DNA of 64,000 nt from Pratylenchus scribneri (taxonomy: Eukaryota > Nematoda > Chromadorea > Rhabditida > Pratylenchidae), in NCBI GenBank assembly GCA_030063045.1, contig JAQSEB010000037.1, positions 62,001-126,000 on the forward strand. Direction: 5' to 3'. Made by a program: the position numbers and the translations under genes. Positions 47,691 through 58,603 of the stretch are shown here, piece by piece; positions within the stretch are counted from its first letter, which is position 1; each line of letters starts with the position of its first letter. The notes below the pieces were generated by a model. That model ran no database searches. It saw only the letters and a program-made list of their open reading frames with translations, and was not told the origin of the DNA.

Positions 47691-49944
47691 GGCGGAGCCA
47701 ATTGTAGCGGCCAAAATAATATTGTTGTTATTATCGGCATTAGTTGATGTTCCCGTTGAAATTATTTTAAATTTAAGTGGAAGATTGAAGGAAATATTCA
47801 GATTTTTCTTTTGATAAAATATTTTATTAATATTGGAATTTTAAAAATTGGCAAAAAAATATTTGTTAAGCAATTATTATTTTTAGCTTTCAATCAATGT
47901 TGAAAAAAATTCACAAATCACTATATATAAATTAAAAACAATATAGAATAAATAGAAATTAATTTTGAAAATATTCATTAAATATTTGATGGTATTAATT
48001 TGCAGAAAAAAATATTAAATTTGCAGAAAAAAAAAATTGAAATTGCAGAAAAGTTTATACCGATTTAGTGGTCTGTCTTAGACCCTCAAACCCTCTACCC
48101 ATCTTCAAGACGCATCGATTGGTATATATTTTTGTTATGATTTGATCAAAAATTAAGGGTTTTAAATCACTTAAACAATCAAATCGGTTTTGATTCAAAA
48201 CCTATTAAACCATGACAAATTATATATCATTCGATGCGTCTTGACGAGCTCTATCCAATTTTATATGGTTTGTGGATTTTGGACAAACCACTAAACCGGT
48301 ATAAACTTTTCTGCATTTTCAAAACTTTTTTCAGCGATTTCAATGTTTTTTTTCTGTAAATTAAATATTTATTGCAATAATAATTTCTTAATAAAATAAT
48401 TTTTCTCGAAAAATAATGCATTTAATATAACAAAATGTTAATAATATTTTTATGGATATAGAAAAATTTTGTATTCGATGCTGAACATTTCCCTTCATAA
48501 ATATAAATTAAATTTTATGTTGCATTGCTGTTAGCCAAATGAAGGCACCAATTTTATTTTAATATTATTTAGAGAAATTATCGGCAAAATTGGCAGGTGT
48601 TAAATGGAAACTGCTATGTTAATTCAATAAGGGGGTGAATTACTGAATAGATAGAAAAATGCTGAGGGGATAAGCAGAAATGTATTTGAAACAAAATAAT
48701 TATATACTTATTAGTATGACGACAAGTCAATTTATTAGAGGAAATAAGACTAATAATAGTAATTTGACTTTTGAAAGTTTTTGATCAATATTGAACATTT
48801 CCTTTCATATGTAAATTTAATTTTACGTTGCATTGCTCTATTAGGAAGGCACCAATTTTATTAAAAATAATGCTTAAAAAATTGTCGGCAAAATTGGCAG
48901 GTGTCAATATAGACTGTTCAGATTAATTCAACAAGGTGGTGAATTATTGAATAGATGGAAAACTGCTGCTGATGAGGGGATACGCAGAAATCGCAATATT
49001 TGAAACAAAATAATTATATACTTACTTACATTAATAGTATGACGACAAGAAAATCTACGAGGAAATTAGTAATAGTATAATTTGACTTTTGAAAGTTTTC
49101 GAATTTTTTTTTCAATAATAATTATTTAAATTCCATAGACCAACTTATCCTTTGAATAGTCCAAAAATGTCTTCCAAATTTATTAAATACTCATTTGGTG
49201 ACAGCTGAAAGAGATGGAGTGGAAAGTGTTGTGGAGAATAATATGAGGAAGACGGAAGTAAAATTTACAAAAATTCATGGCAATTGAGTATAATAAAAAA
49301 TTAAAAATTTTCTGGAAAATTTTTCCTAGCTTATTCGATTTCTAATTTCTATCCATTCTATTCTATTATACATGTTACAGGAAATCTTGGAAAATTGAAC
49401 ATTTCTAGAATTGCTCATATCTTTAGCTGGCCAATTTAGAAAATCAAGTCCTCTAAATTTTGCATGGATTTTAAAAAAAAAGTTCATCCGAATCAACATG
49501 GTCATCTTAGTTAACGAAATTTCAAATTCAAAATGGTTTGATTTAGTCTTAAAAAAGCCAAACAATTATTTAAACTCAAATAGCTTTAGATTACTAACAT
49601 TTATTAGGCCCAAAATGGTTTTAAATTTATTTTTCAGACTAAATCTATCATCCTATGTCGAATGAGTCCATTATCGCGACTATAGGATATTTAGAATCAA
49701 TATTTCGAAAATCACTTTGCCTAATTTCCAGGATTGACCGCAATTAATTTATTTTTTAAATCCCATAGAAAAATCATAAATATTAAATGCTCTCTTTTAT
49801 TCAACCATATTCACATTAGCTTACAAAAATGTGGAATTTTTATGGCAAATATAAAAGTGGATTTTAAAATGATTGAAAGAATACTCAAAATTTGTTGAAC
49901 AATTTTCTCATTTTTCTTCATTTTCTGCCCATCAATTCCATCAT
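47691..49944. repeat. intergenic; foldback copy 5 and a 310-bp direct duplication
   Basis: About 48050-48325 is a diverged foldback copy (AAGACGCATCGATTGGTATA mirrored by ATATCATTCGATGCGTCTTG; ends ACCGATTTAGTGG / CCACTAAACCGGT). At 48475-48783 and 48785-49100 there are two tandem copies sharing ATATTGAACATTTCC, GGCAAAATTGGCAGGTGT and AATAGTATGACGACAAG. From 49215 to 49320 the sequence resembles 43685-43770. No gene is supported. Confidence 0.7.
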
Positions 49945-52060
49945 TTAATAGCCTGGGGCAGTGCGTGGCGGTGGGCTAAATTTATTCGAAATTTTAATCG
50001 TATTTCCAACAATTTTCCCTTACCAATGGTCGCAAGCACCATGGCCACCATCGCTGCCAGCCTCGCCAGGTCCTCCCGGTTGACCTGGGGATCCCGGTGA
50101 TCCGGGTGGGCCGCCATCGCCTGGTGGTCCTTGGCCTCCGGGTTGACCGTCGTTTCCGGGTGCTCCCGGTTCGCCAGGGCCTCCGGGCTGTCCATCGGGT
50201 CCAGGTGGTCCGGGTGGGCCTTGTTGTGGTGGACCTTTACGAAAATAAGCATTAAAAATCAGTAAAATAACAAAGTTCTCACCTTCCGTAACTTCTCCAG
50301 GTGGACCAGGTTGTCCGGGCTCTCCAGGGCCTCCGGGCTGTCCATCGCCTCCGGGTGGACCAGGTGGGCCGGCTGGGCCTGGGCCGCCACCAGTGGCCGG
50401 TGCTCCGGGCGCTCCTGGGTTTCCGTTGGGTCCGGGTGGTCCTGGTGGTCCGGGCTGTCCATCTGGGCCTGGTTCGCAAGTTGGGGTGCATCCGGCACCG
50501 GCTGCGGCTGGTGGTGGTGGGGCAGCATCCTGGCCAGGTTGTCCGGCTCCTCCGGGTTGGCCATCGCCTCCTGGGGGTCCAGGTGGTCCGGGTGGGCCAG
50601 GTGGTCCGGGTTGGGAAACACCTATTGGATTAGTGGGGATTTTTAGAAGGAAAAATAAGTTATAGAATATTCATTTTAATATATATTTTTAATTATATTT
50701 TGTAAAATGAATAGAATTTCATTAAAATAGTTTAATTTTAATAAAATTATAAATTACCAAAAATCATGAATAAAAAATGATTTAATTTTAATGCCGAAAA
50801 TTACCATAAAATTACGAATAATAATGATCTAATTTTAATGCCAAAAATTTCCATGAAATCAAGAATAGAAATGAGTTAATTTTAATGCCAAAAATTATCA
50901 TAAAATCATCCCAAAAATGATCTAATTTTAATGCCAAAATAATCATAAAATCATGCCAAAAAATTTTAAAAATGCGAAATAATTTGGAATCTAATCCGAT
51001 CAAATATCCTTATTCTATTTAATCAAATTAATTCCAAAAAAATTTACCGCATCCACAGCATCCTCCACCGCCTCCGCCAGCTTGACGACGAACGGCCTTT
51101 GCGGCGAATGCCTTCACACCACTGATGTGGCCAATGCTGACACCGTGTTGGGTCACACTGCGATGTGCTTTTTTGCCGCCTGGTGCCTTGTTAGCGGCAC
51201 GTGGCTCACGCACAACACCGTTCACGTCAGACAAAACTTGGGTTCGAGTGACCTGAGGGAATAATGCATTTATTTATTTATAGCCTTTAAAAATTCCCGA
51301 ATTTTTGTTAAATAATTTTTAGAATAACAAAAATTATATTTTTTAGATATTTTACTGACTGAGATAAAATTATCTAATTATATATTTTAAATATTTTAAA
51401 AAAATATAGAATTTTCTAAAAAGCTTACTTTCTAGTTCAGAAAATTTTATTCATAAATATATAAAAATTTTATATTAATAATTTATTGAACTGAAAATGA
51501 TTCAATTATATACAAAAAATTTTAAATATAAGAAAAGTCTTACAAATTCTAGAATTCAATTTTTAGATCCCAAAATTATTATAACAGAAATTCCTGTACA
51601 TTTTAATTTCTATCCGCTTTTTCTTTGAATATAGAAACAGTGAAGAGTCCCTCTTCGGGGCACTAGGATTAGGTTCATTAGGGGTTTTACCCGAGATGAT
51701 ATCCTATCTTTGAATGAATCCTAATGTCCCTAATGAGCTAAACATTTTTCTCCAGTTAACCCAAAAAGCGGGTACAAACATAACAAGTACCGAAATTTCT
51801 TTATTTTTGCACCAATATTCCATAAAAATTAGAATAAGCCCACTGACCTCACGCCAAATGTTCCCAGAGCGAAGTTTGCAAAAGTCCACTTCACTTTGCA
51901 TTTGTGTGCCAATTTGTTGGAAATGTTGATAGGCAAGTGGCACAGAGATGACACAAATCAGCGTGGCCACCGTTGAGAGGCAAACGCCGAAGAAGGCAAT
52001 GGCCCGGAGGGATTCGGCCTCTTGCCGCTGCTGTTGCTTGTCATAGTCGCCGCCGTCCAT
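49945..52060 (-). CDS. cuticle collagen, classical architecture
   Basis: Five exons (52060-51848, 51252-51048, 50621-50283, 50234-50024, 49975-49945) join in frame to 332 residues. A short cytosolic N terminus ([20 protein letters not shown]) precedes one hydrophobic segment ([20 protein letters not shown]), then [20 protein letters not shown], the usual collagen N-terminal domain. A basic stretch with KKAHR could be a processing site. A CCGCG motif leads into three Gly-X-Y blocks broken by Cys (CTPTC), and the protein ends with [12 protein letters not shown], the hallmark of a large cuticle-collagen group. It should be secreted from the hypodermis and cross-linked through Cys and Tyr residues. 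Intron 2 holds a diverged tandem repeat. Confidence 0.95.
50755..50980. repeat. tandem repeat in collagen intron
   Basis: About four units of some 55-60 bp with AATGATCTAATTTTAATGCC and AAAATTACCATAAAAT, inside intron 2 of the downstream collagen. Confidence 0.7.
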
Positions 52061-53857
52061 TCTGCGCTACTTTTGCTGCTGACTGAGAATGATTGGGCAA
52101 TTCTGCAATATGGCTGCTTATAAAGGGCCCCAAAATTGGAGGGGCAAGAAGACATAAAAAATTGGGTCAAAACTGGTTACGCCGCGGCGATCATTTTTGG
52201 GCGCTCCTTCCCTTCCTCCCCTTCCTTCCGCCGTTGGCCCTTCTTTCCCACTTTTGGATGACGGCCGTTTCGTTTTTTTACGACGAAGACAACTAATTTT
52301 CGGGGGGGGGGGGGGTGGCGACTAATTTTCGGACCGAGAAGCCCACAAAAGAGGGAAATAGGTGGTTGTGTTGCTCATTTTAGCAGTAAGGAATGCTTTA
52401 AGCGTGTTGCGCAACAAAAAAAAAGGAGGCAAGCAGGCAATGGAACTGCGGCGACCATTTTTGGGCGCGCCTTCCCTTCCTTCCGTTGGCCCTTCTTTTC
52501 CTCTTTATGATGGATGGCCGTTGTTTTGTTTTTTTACGGCGAAGGCAACTAATTTTCGGGGCGAGAAGCCCACAAAAAGGGCGAATTAGGTGATTTTGTT
52601 GGGTTGCTCATTTTTGCAGCAGGGAATGCTTCGGGCAGTTGCGCAACAAAAAAGAAAGTTGGAGGCGATGGAAATGGAAGGGAATAGAATGGAAGGAAAA
52701 GCATCAATTACTCTCATCAAATCAGTCAGTGGGGCAAAAAAAAGAAGAATTGGCGAAAAGGGAACAGCAAAGGAAATGCAGAGGGGAAACCTTCATAAGG
52801 CCAAATTGGCTCACAAAAAATAGTCTCACCCACCTTTGAAGAAGCCAAAAGGCGAGGACGGAACAAAGAGCGGTGTATATTGGACAAAAAAAAGTTAGGG
52901 ACGAAAATGAACACAGAAAAGAATTTCCACTTGACCCGCTTTGTTGACGAAAATTAATATGGAACACCTCCTTAGCCCCTTCCCCAGAAAATATAGGGCT
53001 TAAAAATGCGCGACTCTCCTCCATATTTTGCCTGGTGTATTTGTAGGCCAAAATGAACAAAGAGAGATGAAAATTCCCACTTGACCCGCTTTGTTGCCGA
53101 AAATTAATTTGGAACCTCCCAAAAATGTAGGACAAAAAATGTCCGACTGCGACTGTCTTTCATAGTTAGCCTAAGGCAATTTTGGGTCATTTTTCTTTAT
53201 AGGAAACATTTTTTTACAACACATAAACCAGTTCAGTCCCAAAGATTCATTATGGGTTTTGAGGGGTAGAAATTGGCGGAAGGACCTTCTTTCTCTTGGG
53301 CTAAATTACACAAAAAATAAACGCCAAAAAAGTAGGAGAATTCGTATAGTTCTTCCTATCCTAAAGCTTATTTTGGGTCATTTTCTTTGCAGAGCAAACA
53401 TTTTTACAATGCAATAAACCAGTCGAACCCCAAAGATTCATTATGGGTTTTGGTAGTAGAAGATGGTGGAAGTCTTCTCCCTTAGGCTAAATTACACAAA
53501 AAAATAAACGCCAAAAAAGTAGGAGAATTCGTATAGTTCTTCCTATCCTGAAGCTTATTTTGGGTCATTTTCTTTCCAGAGCAAACATTTTACAATGCAA
53601 TAAACCAGTTAAATCCCAACAATTCTTTTTCGGTTTCGGAGAGTAGAAGTTCTTGGCCGAAGAAGAAATTTTCCCATTTCCTTAGGCTAAATTACAATAA
53701 ATAATAAACGCCAAAAAGGGCCAAAAAAAAGTAGGAGAATTAGTAGAGTTCTTCCTGTGTGTTGCTGGCCTGCCAATTATTGCTTTATTGCAAACCATCG
53801 TTATGTCCTCGATGAATGCATTGTGATTTGCGATTGATGATGAGACTATTTTGGACC
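52061..53857. repeat. collagen 5' flank made of several tandem duplications
   Basis: Three tandem families follow one another. At 52160-52420 and 52440-52650: CGACCATTTTTGGGCGC, CCGTTGGCCCTTCTTT, ACTAATTTTCGGGGC, AGAAGCCCACAAAA; the first copy holds a run of about 14 G near 52301. At 52895-52975 and 53044-53120: CACTTGACCCGCTTTGTTG. At 53160-53760: about three units of 160-200 bp with CATTATGGGTTTTG, TAAACGCCAAAAAAGTAGG and GAATTCGTATAGTTCTTCCT; a fourth unit continues after the retrotransposon at 58610-58790. No gene was found. Confidence 0.75.
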
Positions 53858-53862
53858 ATTAT
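53858..53862. repeat. target-site duplication, left
   Basis: ATTAT directly precedes the 5' LTR and is repeated directly after the 3' LTR (58604-58608). Confidence 0.9.
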
Positions 53863-54102
53863 TGTAGAATATTGGAATATTGGATTGATATTTAAATAAG
53901 ATTTGACCTTATATCCCATTGGCATAATATGTATTTCCCCTCTATATAAGCATTCCTCATTCCTCCCAAATCATCTCAGTCTCAGTCTGACCCAGTCTGT
54001 TGTTAATTTTATATTGAATTCCCAAATCTATTATTCATTCATTATTATTTATTCATTTTATTTATTGGATAAAATATTAATTAAATACATTCGGACATAA
54101 CA
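53863..54102 (+). repeat. 5' LTR of gypsy-type retrotransposon
   Basis: A 240-bp repeat starting TGTAGAATATTGG and ending CGGACATAACA (TGT...ACA termini), identical by eye to the 3' LTR. A TATATAAGC box near 53944 is the likely promoter element. Confidence 0.97.
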
Positions 54103-54104
54103 AT

Positions 54105-54118
54105 TGGCGCAGTCAGCC
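54105..54118 (+). promoter_or_regulatory. primer-binding site (tRNA-Ser-type)
   Basis: TGGCGCAGTCAGCC begins two bases after the 5' LTR. TGGCGCAGTC is the usual start of primer-binding sites in 17.6/297-like gypsy elements, which use a tRNA-Ser 3' end. Confidence 0.8.
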
Positions 54119-54352
54119 AAAATCAAAATCAAATCATCAAAAAGCAGTCGGCGAACAATTATCAAAGTCAAAGAAAATTTTGAGCGTCAAATCGATTGTG
54201 AATTGAAACTTCAAATCGATAAATTCAAATCAACACACAAGTTAAGCTTGTGCAGCTTCCATCTGACAATATTCAATCGTCAAATCAATTCAGCCTATTC
54301 TTTTCTGTGTGATTAGAATTGAATCAATTGTGTATTGATCGGGCTTGAAAAA

Positions 54353-57300
54353 ATGGCAAACAATGCAGACAACAAAATCAAGGCAGGGAAAGGCCCAGGA
54401 GCCTACACGCCAGAAATGTCATGGGAAAGCTGGTCTGAACGGTTTGAATTTTTCATCAAACTCAAAAGTGTGACCGATCCGGAGATAAAAAAGCTCTTAT
54501 TCTTCTCGGAACTTGGACCGGTGTATGATGAGCTTCGAAGGATGGCACAGCCGGATGATGTTCGCGAAATGGATTTTGATGAAATTACAAAATTAATGGA
54601 TGAACGATTTGGAGAGGTTAAATCAATTGCTGCAAAAAGACATGAATTATTCAATGCAAAACAAGGAGGGCAGACAATAAGAGATTATTCCATTCAATTG
54701 CGAAGCTTAATTTCCAAAGCAGATTGGGGGAAGGACAGCATTGACATGTGCCTTACCGCCCTATTTATCAATGGCATCAAGAATGATACAATTAGGGCTG
54801 AGCTAATCAAAAAAGGTGACAAAGATTTAAAGTTCAAAGACGCCGTTGAATTGGCTGTAATTCTTGAACAATCAAATGTTGATGCTCATGCCATTGGCTC
54901 AAATTCATTCAGTGCAAAAGGGGAAATTGCCAAAATTTCAGCAGCCCCAAAGCAAAAGAATGCCAAGAAAGTTGAGAATGGAAATTGCTATCGTTGTGGA
55001 AATACTCAACATTGGTCAAACAATTGCCCGCACAAAAATGACAAGTGTAATAAGTGCAAAAAGGTTGGTCATTGGGCTAAAATGTGCAAAACCAAAAGTG
55101 ATGGAAATGAGAAATGGAACAAAGGCTCAAATAATGGCAAATCCTATAAAGGAGGAAAAGGCATTAATCAGATAAATGTCGAAGAAGCCAAGCAAAATTC
55201 CATTGCCAAAGTGAACAATGAATCGGTGCAAACTGGATTGGTGCCACCGAGGGTCATTGAAATGAAAGTTCACAATGGAATTGCTCAATTTGAACTGGAT
55301 CCCGGGGCTGATGTGACAATTATGAACAGCCAGGATTGGAAGCTCATTGGAAGACCAAAATTAGAACAAAAAAGAGGTTTATTTGCATATGGAGGAATCC
55401 CAATCGATGGAATAATGGGAATTGCAAATGTCAAAGTTGGCTATAATGGTGCTTCAATCCAATCGGAAGTTTATGTGGTCGATGGCCAAAGGAAGAATTT
55501 ATGCGGCCGACCATGGATCCAAGAATTGCAAATTGATTTGAATAAAGCTTTTGGAATTGGCACAATTCAAAAAATTTCAGTCAAAAATGAATTGAATTCC
55601 GTCCTGAACAAATATTCGGAGGTTTTCAAAGATGGCTTGGGAACTTGCACAACTAAAGTGGGGCTCAAATTCAAAGAAGGAGCACAGCCAAAATGTTGCA
55701 AGCCAAGACCAGTGCCATATTCACTTCGATCAAATGTTGAACAGGTTTTAGACCAATGGCAAAAAGATGGGGTGGTGACGCCAGTGGAAACGAGTGATTG
55801 GGCAACGCCGATTGTGATTGTACCCAAGGCAAATGGGCAAATTCGGGTTTGCGCCGACTATAAAGTCACTGTCAATCCATGGCTTGACATTCACCAATAT
55901 CCAATTCCAAGATCGGAGGAATTATTCAGCCTATTGAATGGAGGCCAAAAGTTCACAAAATTGGATCTCAAAGATGCTTATTTACAATTGCCATTGGATG
56001 ATCAAGCAAAGAAAAGCTTGACAATTTGCACACACAAGGGATTATTCCAAATGAATCGATTGCCATTCGGAGTTGCCAGTGCTCCTGCCATTTTTCAACA
56101 CAAAATGGAGGAAATATTACAAGGCATTGATGGTGTTGGTGCATTTTTTGATGATGTTGTTCTCACTGGAAAAAATGACACCGAACATTTGCAAACATTG
56201 GCAAAAGTCCTGGAGAGATTTCAAAAGAATGGACTAAAATTGAAGAAAGAAAAATGTCAATTTATGCAAGAAAGTGTCGAATATTTGGGGCACAAAATTG
56301 ACAAAAATGGCATTCGAACATCGGAGAAGAAAATAGAGGCAATTGAGAAAATGCCCGCTCCGAAAAATCTGAAAGAACTCCAATCATTTCTTGGACTTGT
56401 GAATTATTACAGCAAATTCGTGCCGGCTATGGCAACAATTTCTGAACCACTCAATGAATTACGCCGAACGGGAGTAAAATGGAAATGGGGAAGTGGGCAA
56501 GATAAAGCATTCAATGAAATTAAAGAAATGCTAAAATCCAGTGAAATATTGGCCCATTATGATCCAGAGAAGCCACTTTACTTGGCCGCAGATGCATCAG
56601 ATTATGGCATTGGTGCAGTCTTGTTCCATAAAGATAAAAATAGAAAAGTCGGTGTAATTGCATATGCGTCAAAAACATTGAGTATGGCCGAACGAAATTA
56701 TGCACAAATTGAAAAAGAAGGAAGAGCCATAATATTTGGCGTGGAAAAATTCAAGCAATATCTGCTGGGCCGAAAATTTATACTCCAGACGGATCATGAG
56801 CCATTGAAGAAAATCTTTGGGCCAAAAGGCGAAATTCCAGTTGTTGCTGCGAGAAGACTTCATCGCTGGGCATTGATTTTAATGGGCTATGATTTTGACA
56901 TGGAATATGTGGCAACAAAGGAGTTTGGCAACGCCGATGGATTGTCAAGACTGCCTAGCCCAGAAATTGCTGAAGTGCATAAAGTCCAAGCAGAAATAAA
57001 GGAAATTCAAGAAGATACACTTGGAAAGTTATTGGTCACAGCCAAAGCAATTGCAGAAGAATCGAAAAATGACAATGAATTAAAATTGGTCATCGATTGG
57101 ATTGAAAAGGGCTGGCCGAATAAAATTGAAGAATCATTCAAGCCATATTATTTGGCAAGAAATGAATTGGAGATAATTGAAGGATGCATAATGTTGGGAT
57201 GCAGAACAGTGATTCCGAGAAAATTCCGCCAAAGAATGCTTCAAATTTTACATTCAACTCATCCTGGAATGGTGAGAATGAAAAGTTTGGCGAGACAAAA

Positions 57301-58336
57301 GATGTGGTGGCCAGGCATTGACAAAGAGATTGAGCAAATTCGAAAAGAATGTAAAATTTGTCAATCAAATTCATCGGAAGAACGTCAGGTACCACTACAC
57401 CCATGGGAAGAACCGGATAAAGTTTGGCAGCGATTACATGTGGATTTCGCTGGACCATTTTTGGGATCAATGTGGTTGATTGTGGTCGATGCAAAGTCAA
57501 AATGGCCAGAAATTGTCAAAATGAGAACCATCTCGGCAGAAGCAACAGTGAAGGCAGTTCGGAATTTATTCTTCATTCATGGAATTCCAGAGCAAATAGT
57601 GTCCGATAATGGAACTCAATTTACTTCGGCAGAATGGAAGAAATTCTGCGAAGAAAGAGGAATAATTCACACATTGACGCCGCCTTACCACCCACAGTCA
57701 AATGGAGAGGCAGAGCGCATGGTTCAATCATTCAAAAATGGAATGAAATTGCAAATGGAGGATGGTTTTTCGCCTGACGAAGGGAAAGATCAATTTTTAC
57801 TCCGATATCGAATTACTCCACATTCCGCAACCAAAATATCACCAGCTGAAATGCTCTTTGGAAGAAAATTGCGAACAATACTGGATTTGGTTAAGCCAAT
57901 CCCAAAAGGAGAAATAAAGGCCGAAAAGTCCAAATACAAAGAGCGAATGAAAAGGAACTTCGATAAAGGGACCAGAGAAAAAGCCTTTGAAGTTGGCCAA
58001 AATGTTTTTGCTCGAAATTATCGTGATGGGCATAAATGGATTCAAGGGAAAATTCTGAAGGAAATTGGGTCCGCAATGTTCCTTGTTCGAACAATTCGTG
58101 GAATTTGGCGCAGACACTTCGATCAGCTTAAGGCTGATTGGACTTCAAATGAGGAGGAATCGGACATTGAAGATGAGGAAAATCCGGAAGGGGAATTGGA
58201 AGGTCAACCCGAAGTTGCACTCCCGGAAAATGAGCAGCCTTTGGAACAGGAAGTGCCGTTGATCCAGCCGGAAGAGCAACCAGTGCGCAGATCAAATCGG
58301 AATAGAAGGGCCAAGCAAATTTTCGACCCCTCGTGA
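54353..58336 (+). CDS. Gag-Pol polyprotein of the gypsy-type retrotransposon
   Basis: An uninterrupted 1327-codon ORF. ATG at 54353 is chosen because the frame upstream has no other ATG. Residues about 1-200 are the Gag capsid region (DYSIQLRSLI). Two CCHC zinc knuckles follow from about residue 212 (CYRCGNTQHWSNNC and CNKCKKVGHWAKMC). The protease active site at residue 316 reads DPGAD, where D-S/T-G-A is usual. Reverse transcriptase follows (KLDLKDAYLQLPL, LPFGVASAPAIFQ, catalytic FFDD at 598-601 instead of the usual Y-x-D-D), then RNase H (AADASDYGIGAVL, TDHEPL, NADGLSRL) and integrase with an HHCC finger (THPGM ... CKICQ) and D-D-E core (VDFAGP, SDNGTQF, NGEAERM). A basic tail (RRSNRNRRAK) ends it. 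Gag and Pol are fused without a frameshift. Confidence 0.97.
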   Translation: MANNADNKIKAGKGPGAYTPEMSWESWSERFEFFIKLKSVTDPEIKKLLFFSELGPVYDELRRMAQPDDVREMDFDEITKLMDERFGEVKSIAAKRHELFNAKQGGQTIRDYSIQLRSLISKADWGKDSIDMCLTALFINGIKNDTIRAELIKKGDKDLKFKDAVELAVILEQSNVDAHAIGSNSFSAKGEIAKISAAPKQKNAKKVENGNCYRCGNTQHWSNNCPHKNDKCNKCKKVGHWAKMCKTKSDGNEKWNKGSNNGKSYKGGKGINQINVEEAKQNSIAKVNNESVQTGLVPPRVIEMKVHNGIAQFELDPGADVTIMNSQDWKLIGRPKLEQKRGLFAYGGIPIDGIMGIANVKVGYNGASIQSEVYVVDGQRKNLCGRPWIQELQIDLNKAFGIGTIQKISVKNELNSVLNKYSEVFKDGLGTCTTKVGLKFKEGAQPKCCKPRPVPYSLRSNVEQVLDQWQKDGVVTPVETSDWATPIVIVPKANGQIRVCADYKVTVNPWLDIHQYPIPRSEELFSLLNGGQKFTKLDLKDAYLQLPLDDQAKKSLTICTHKGLFQMNRLPFGVASAPAIFQHKMEEILQGIDGVGAFFDDVVLTGKNDTEHLQTLAKVLERFQKNGLKLKKEKCQFMQESVEYLGHKIDKNGIRTSEKKIEAIEKMPAPKNLKELQSFLGLVNYYSKFVPAMATISEPLNELRRTGVKWKWGSGQDKAFNEIKEMLKSSEILAHYDPEKPLYLAADASDYGIGAVLFHKDKNRKVGVIAYASKTLSMAERNYAQIEKEGRAIIFGVEKFKQYLLGRKFILQTDHEPLKKIFGPKGEIPVVAARRLHRWALILMGYDFDMEYVATKEFGNADGLSRLPSPEIAEVHKVQAEIKEIQEDTLGKLLVTAKAIAEESKNDNELKLVIDWIEKGWPNKIEESFKPYYLARNELEIIEGCIMLGCRTVIPRKFRQRMLQILHSTHPGMVRMKSLARQKMWWPGIDKEIEQIRKECKICQSNSSEERQVPLHPWEEPDKVWQRLHVDFAGPFLGSMWLIVVDAKSKWPEIVKMRTISAEATVKAVRNLFFIHGIPEQIVSDNGTQFTSAEWKKFCEERGIIHTLTPPYHPQSNGEAERMVQSFKNGMKLQMEDGFSPDEGKDQFLLRYRITPHSATKISPAEMLFGRKLRTILDLVKPIPKGEIKAEKSKYKERMKRNFDKGTREKAFEVGQNVFARNYRDGHKWIQGKILKEIGSAMFLVRTIRGIWRRHFDQLKADWTSNEEESDIEDEENPEGELEGQPEVALPENEQPLEQEVPLIQPEEQPVRRSNRNRRAKQIFDPS

Positions 58337-58363
58337 AAATTCGCTCAAAGAAGGGGGAAGGAG

Positions 58364-58603
58364 TGTAGAATATTGGAATATTGGATTGATATTTAAATAA
58401 GATTTGACCTTATATCCCATTGGCATAATATGTATTTCCCCTCTATATAAGCATTCCTCATTCCTCCCAAATCATCTCAGTCTCAGTCTGACCCAGTCTG
58501 TTGTTAATTTTATATTGAATTCCCAAATCTATTATTCATTCATTATTATTTATTCATTTTATTTATTGGATAAAATATTAATTAAATACATTCGGACATA
58601 ACA
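58364..58603 (+). repeat. 3' LTR of gypsy-type retrotransposon
   Basis: Same 240 bp as the 5' LTR with no difference found by eye. Preceded by the polypurine tract and followed by the ATTAT target duplication. Confidence 0.97.

Larger units (their letters stand above)
53863..58603 (+). mobile_element. full-length Ty3/gypsy-type LTR retrotransposon
   Basis: The element is 4741 bp with 240-bp LTRs, a 5-bp ATTAT target duplication, a primer-binding site, one gag-pol ORF and a polypurine tract (AAGAAGGGGGAAGGAG) next to the 3' LTR. The domain order protease, reverse transcriptase, RNase H, integrase is that of Ty3/gypsy. No envelope ORF is present. The LTRs look identical and the ORF is open, so insertion was recent and the copy may be active. 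It landed inside a tandem repeat array upstream of a collagen gene. Confidence 0.97.

Noticed and set aside
49941..50665. Plus-strand Gly/Pro-rich and Trp/Ser-rich ORFs at the second collagen
   Set aside because: They are antisense or out-of-frame readings of the minus-strand Gly-X-Y exons. The minus strand closes to 332 residues with the ending [12 protein letters not shown].
53903..54100. 65-codon ORF occurring identically at 53903 and 58404
   Set aside because: It is a chance ORF inside both LTRs.
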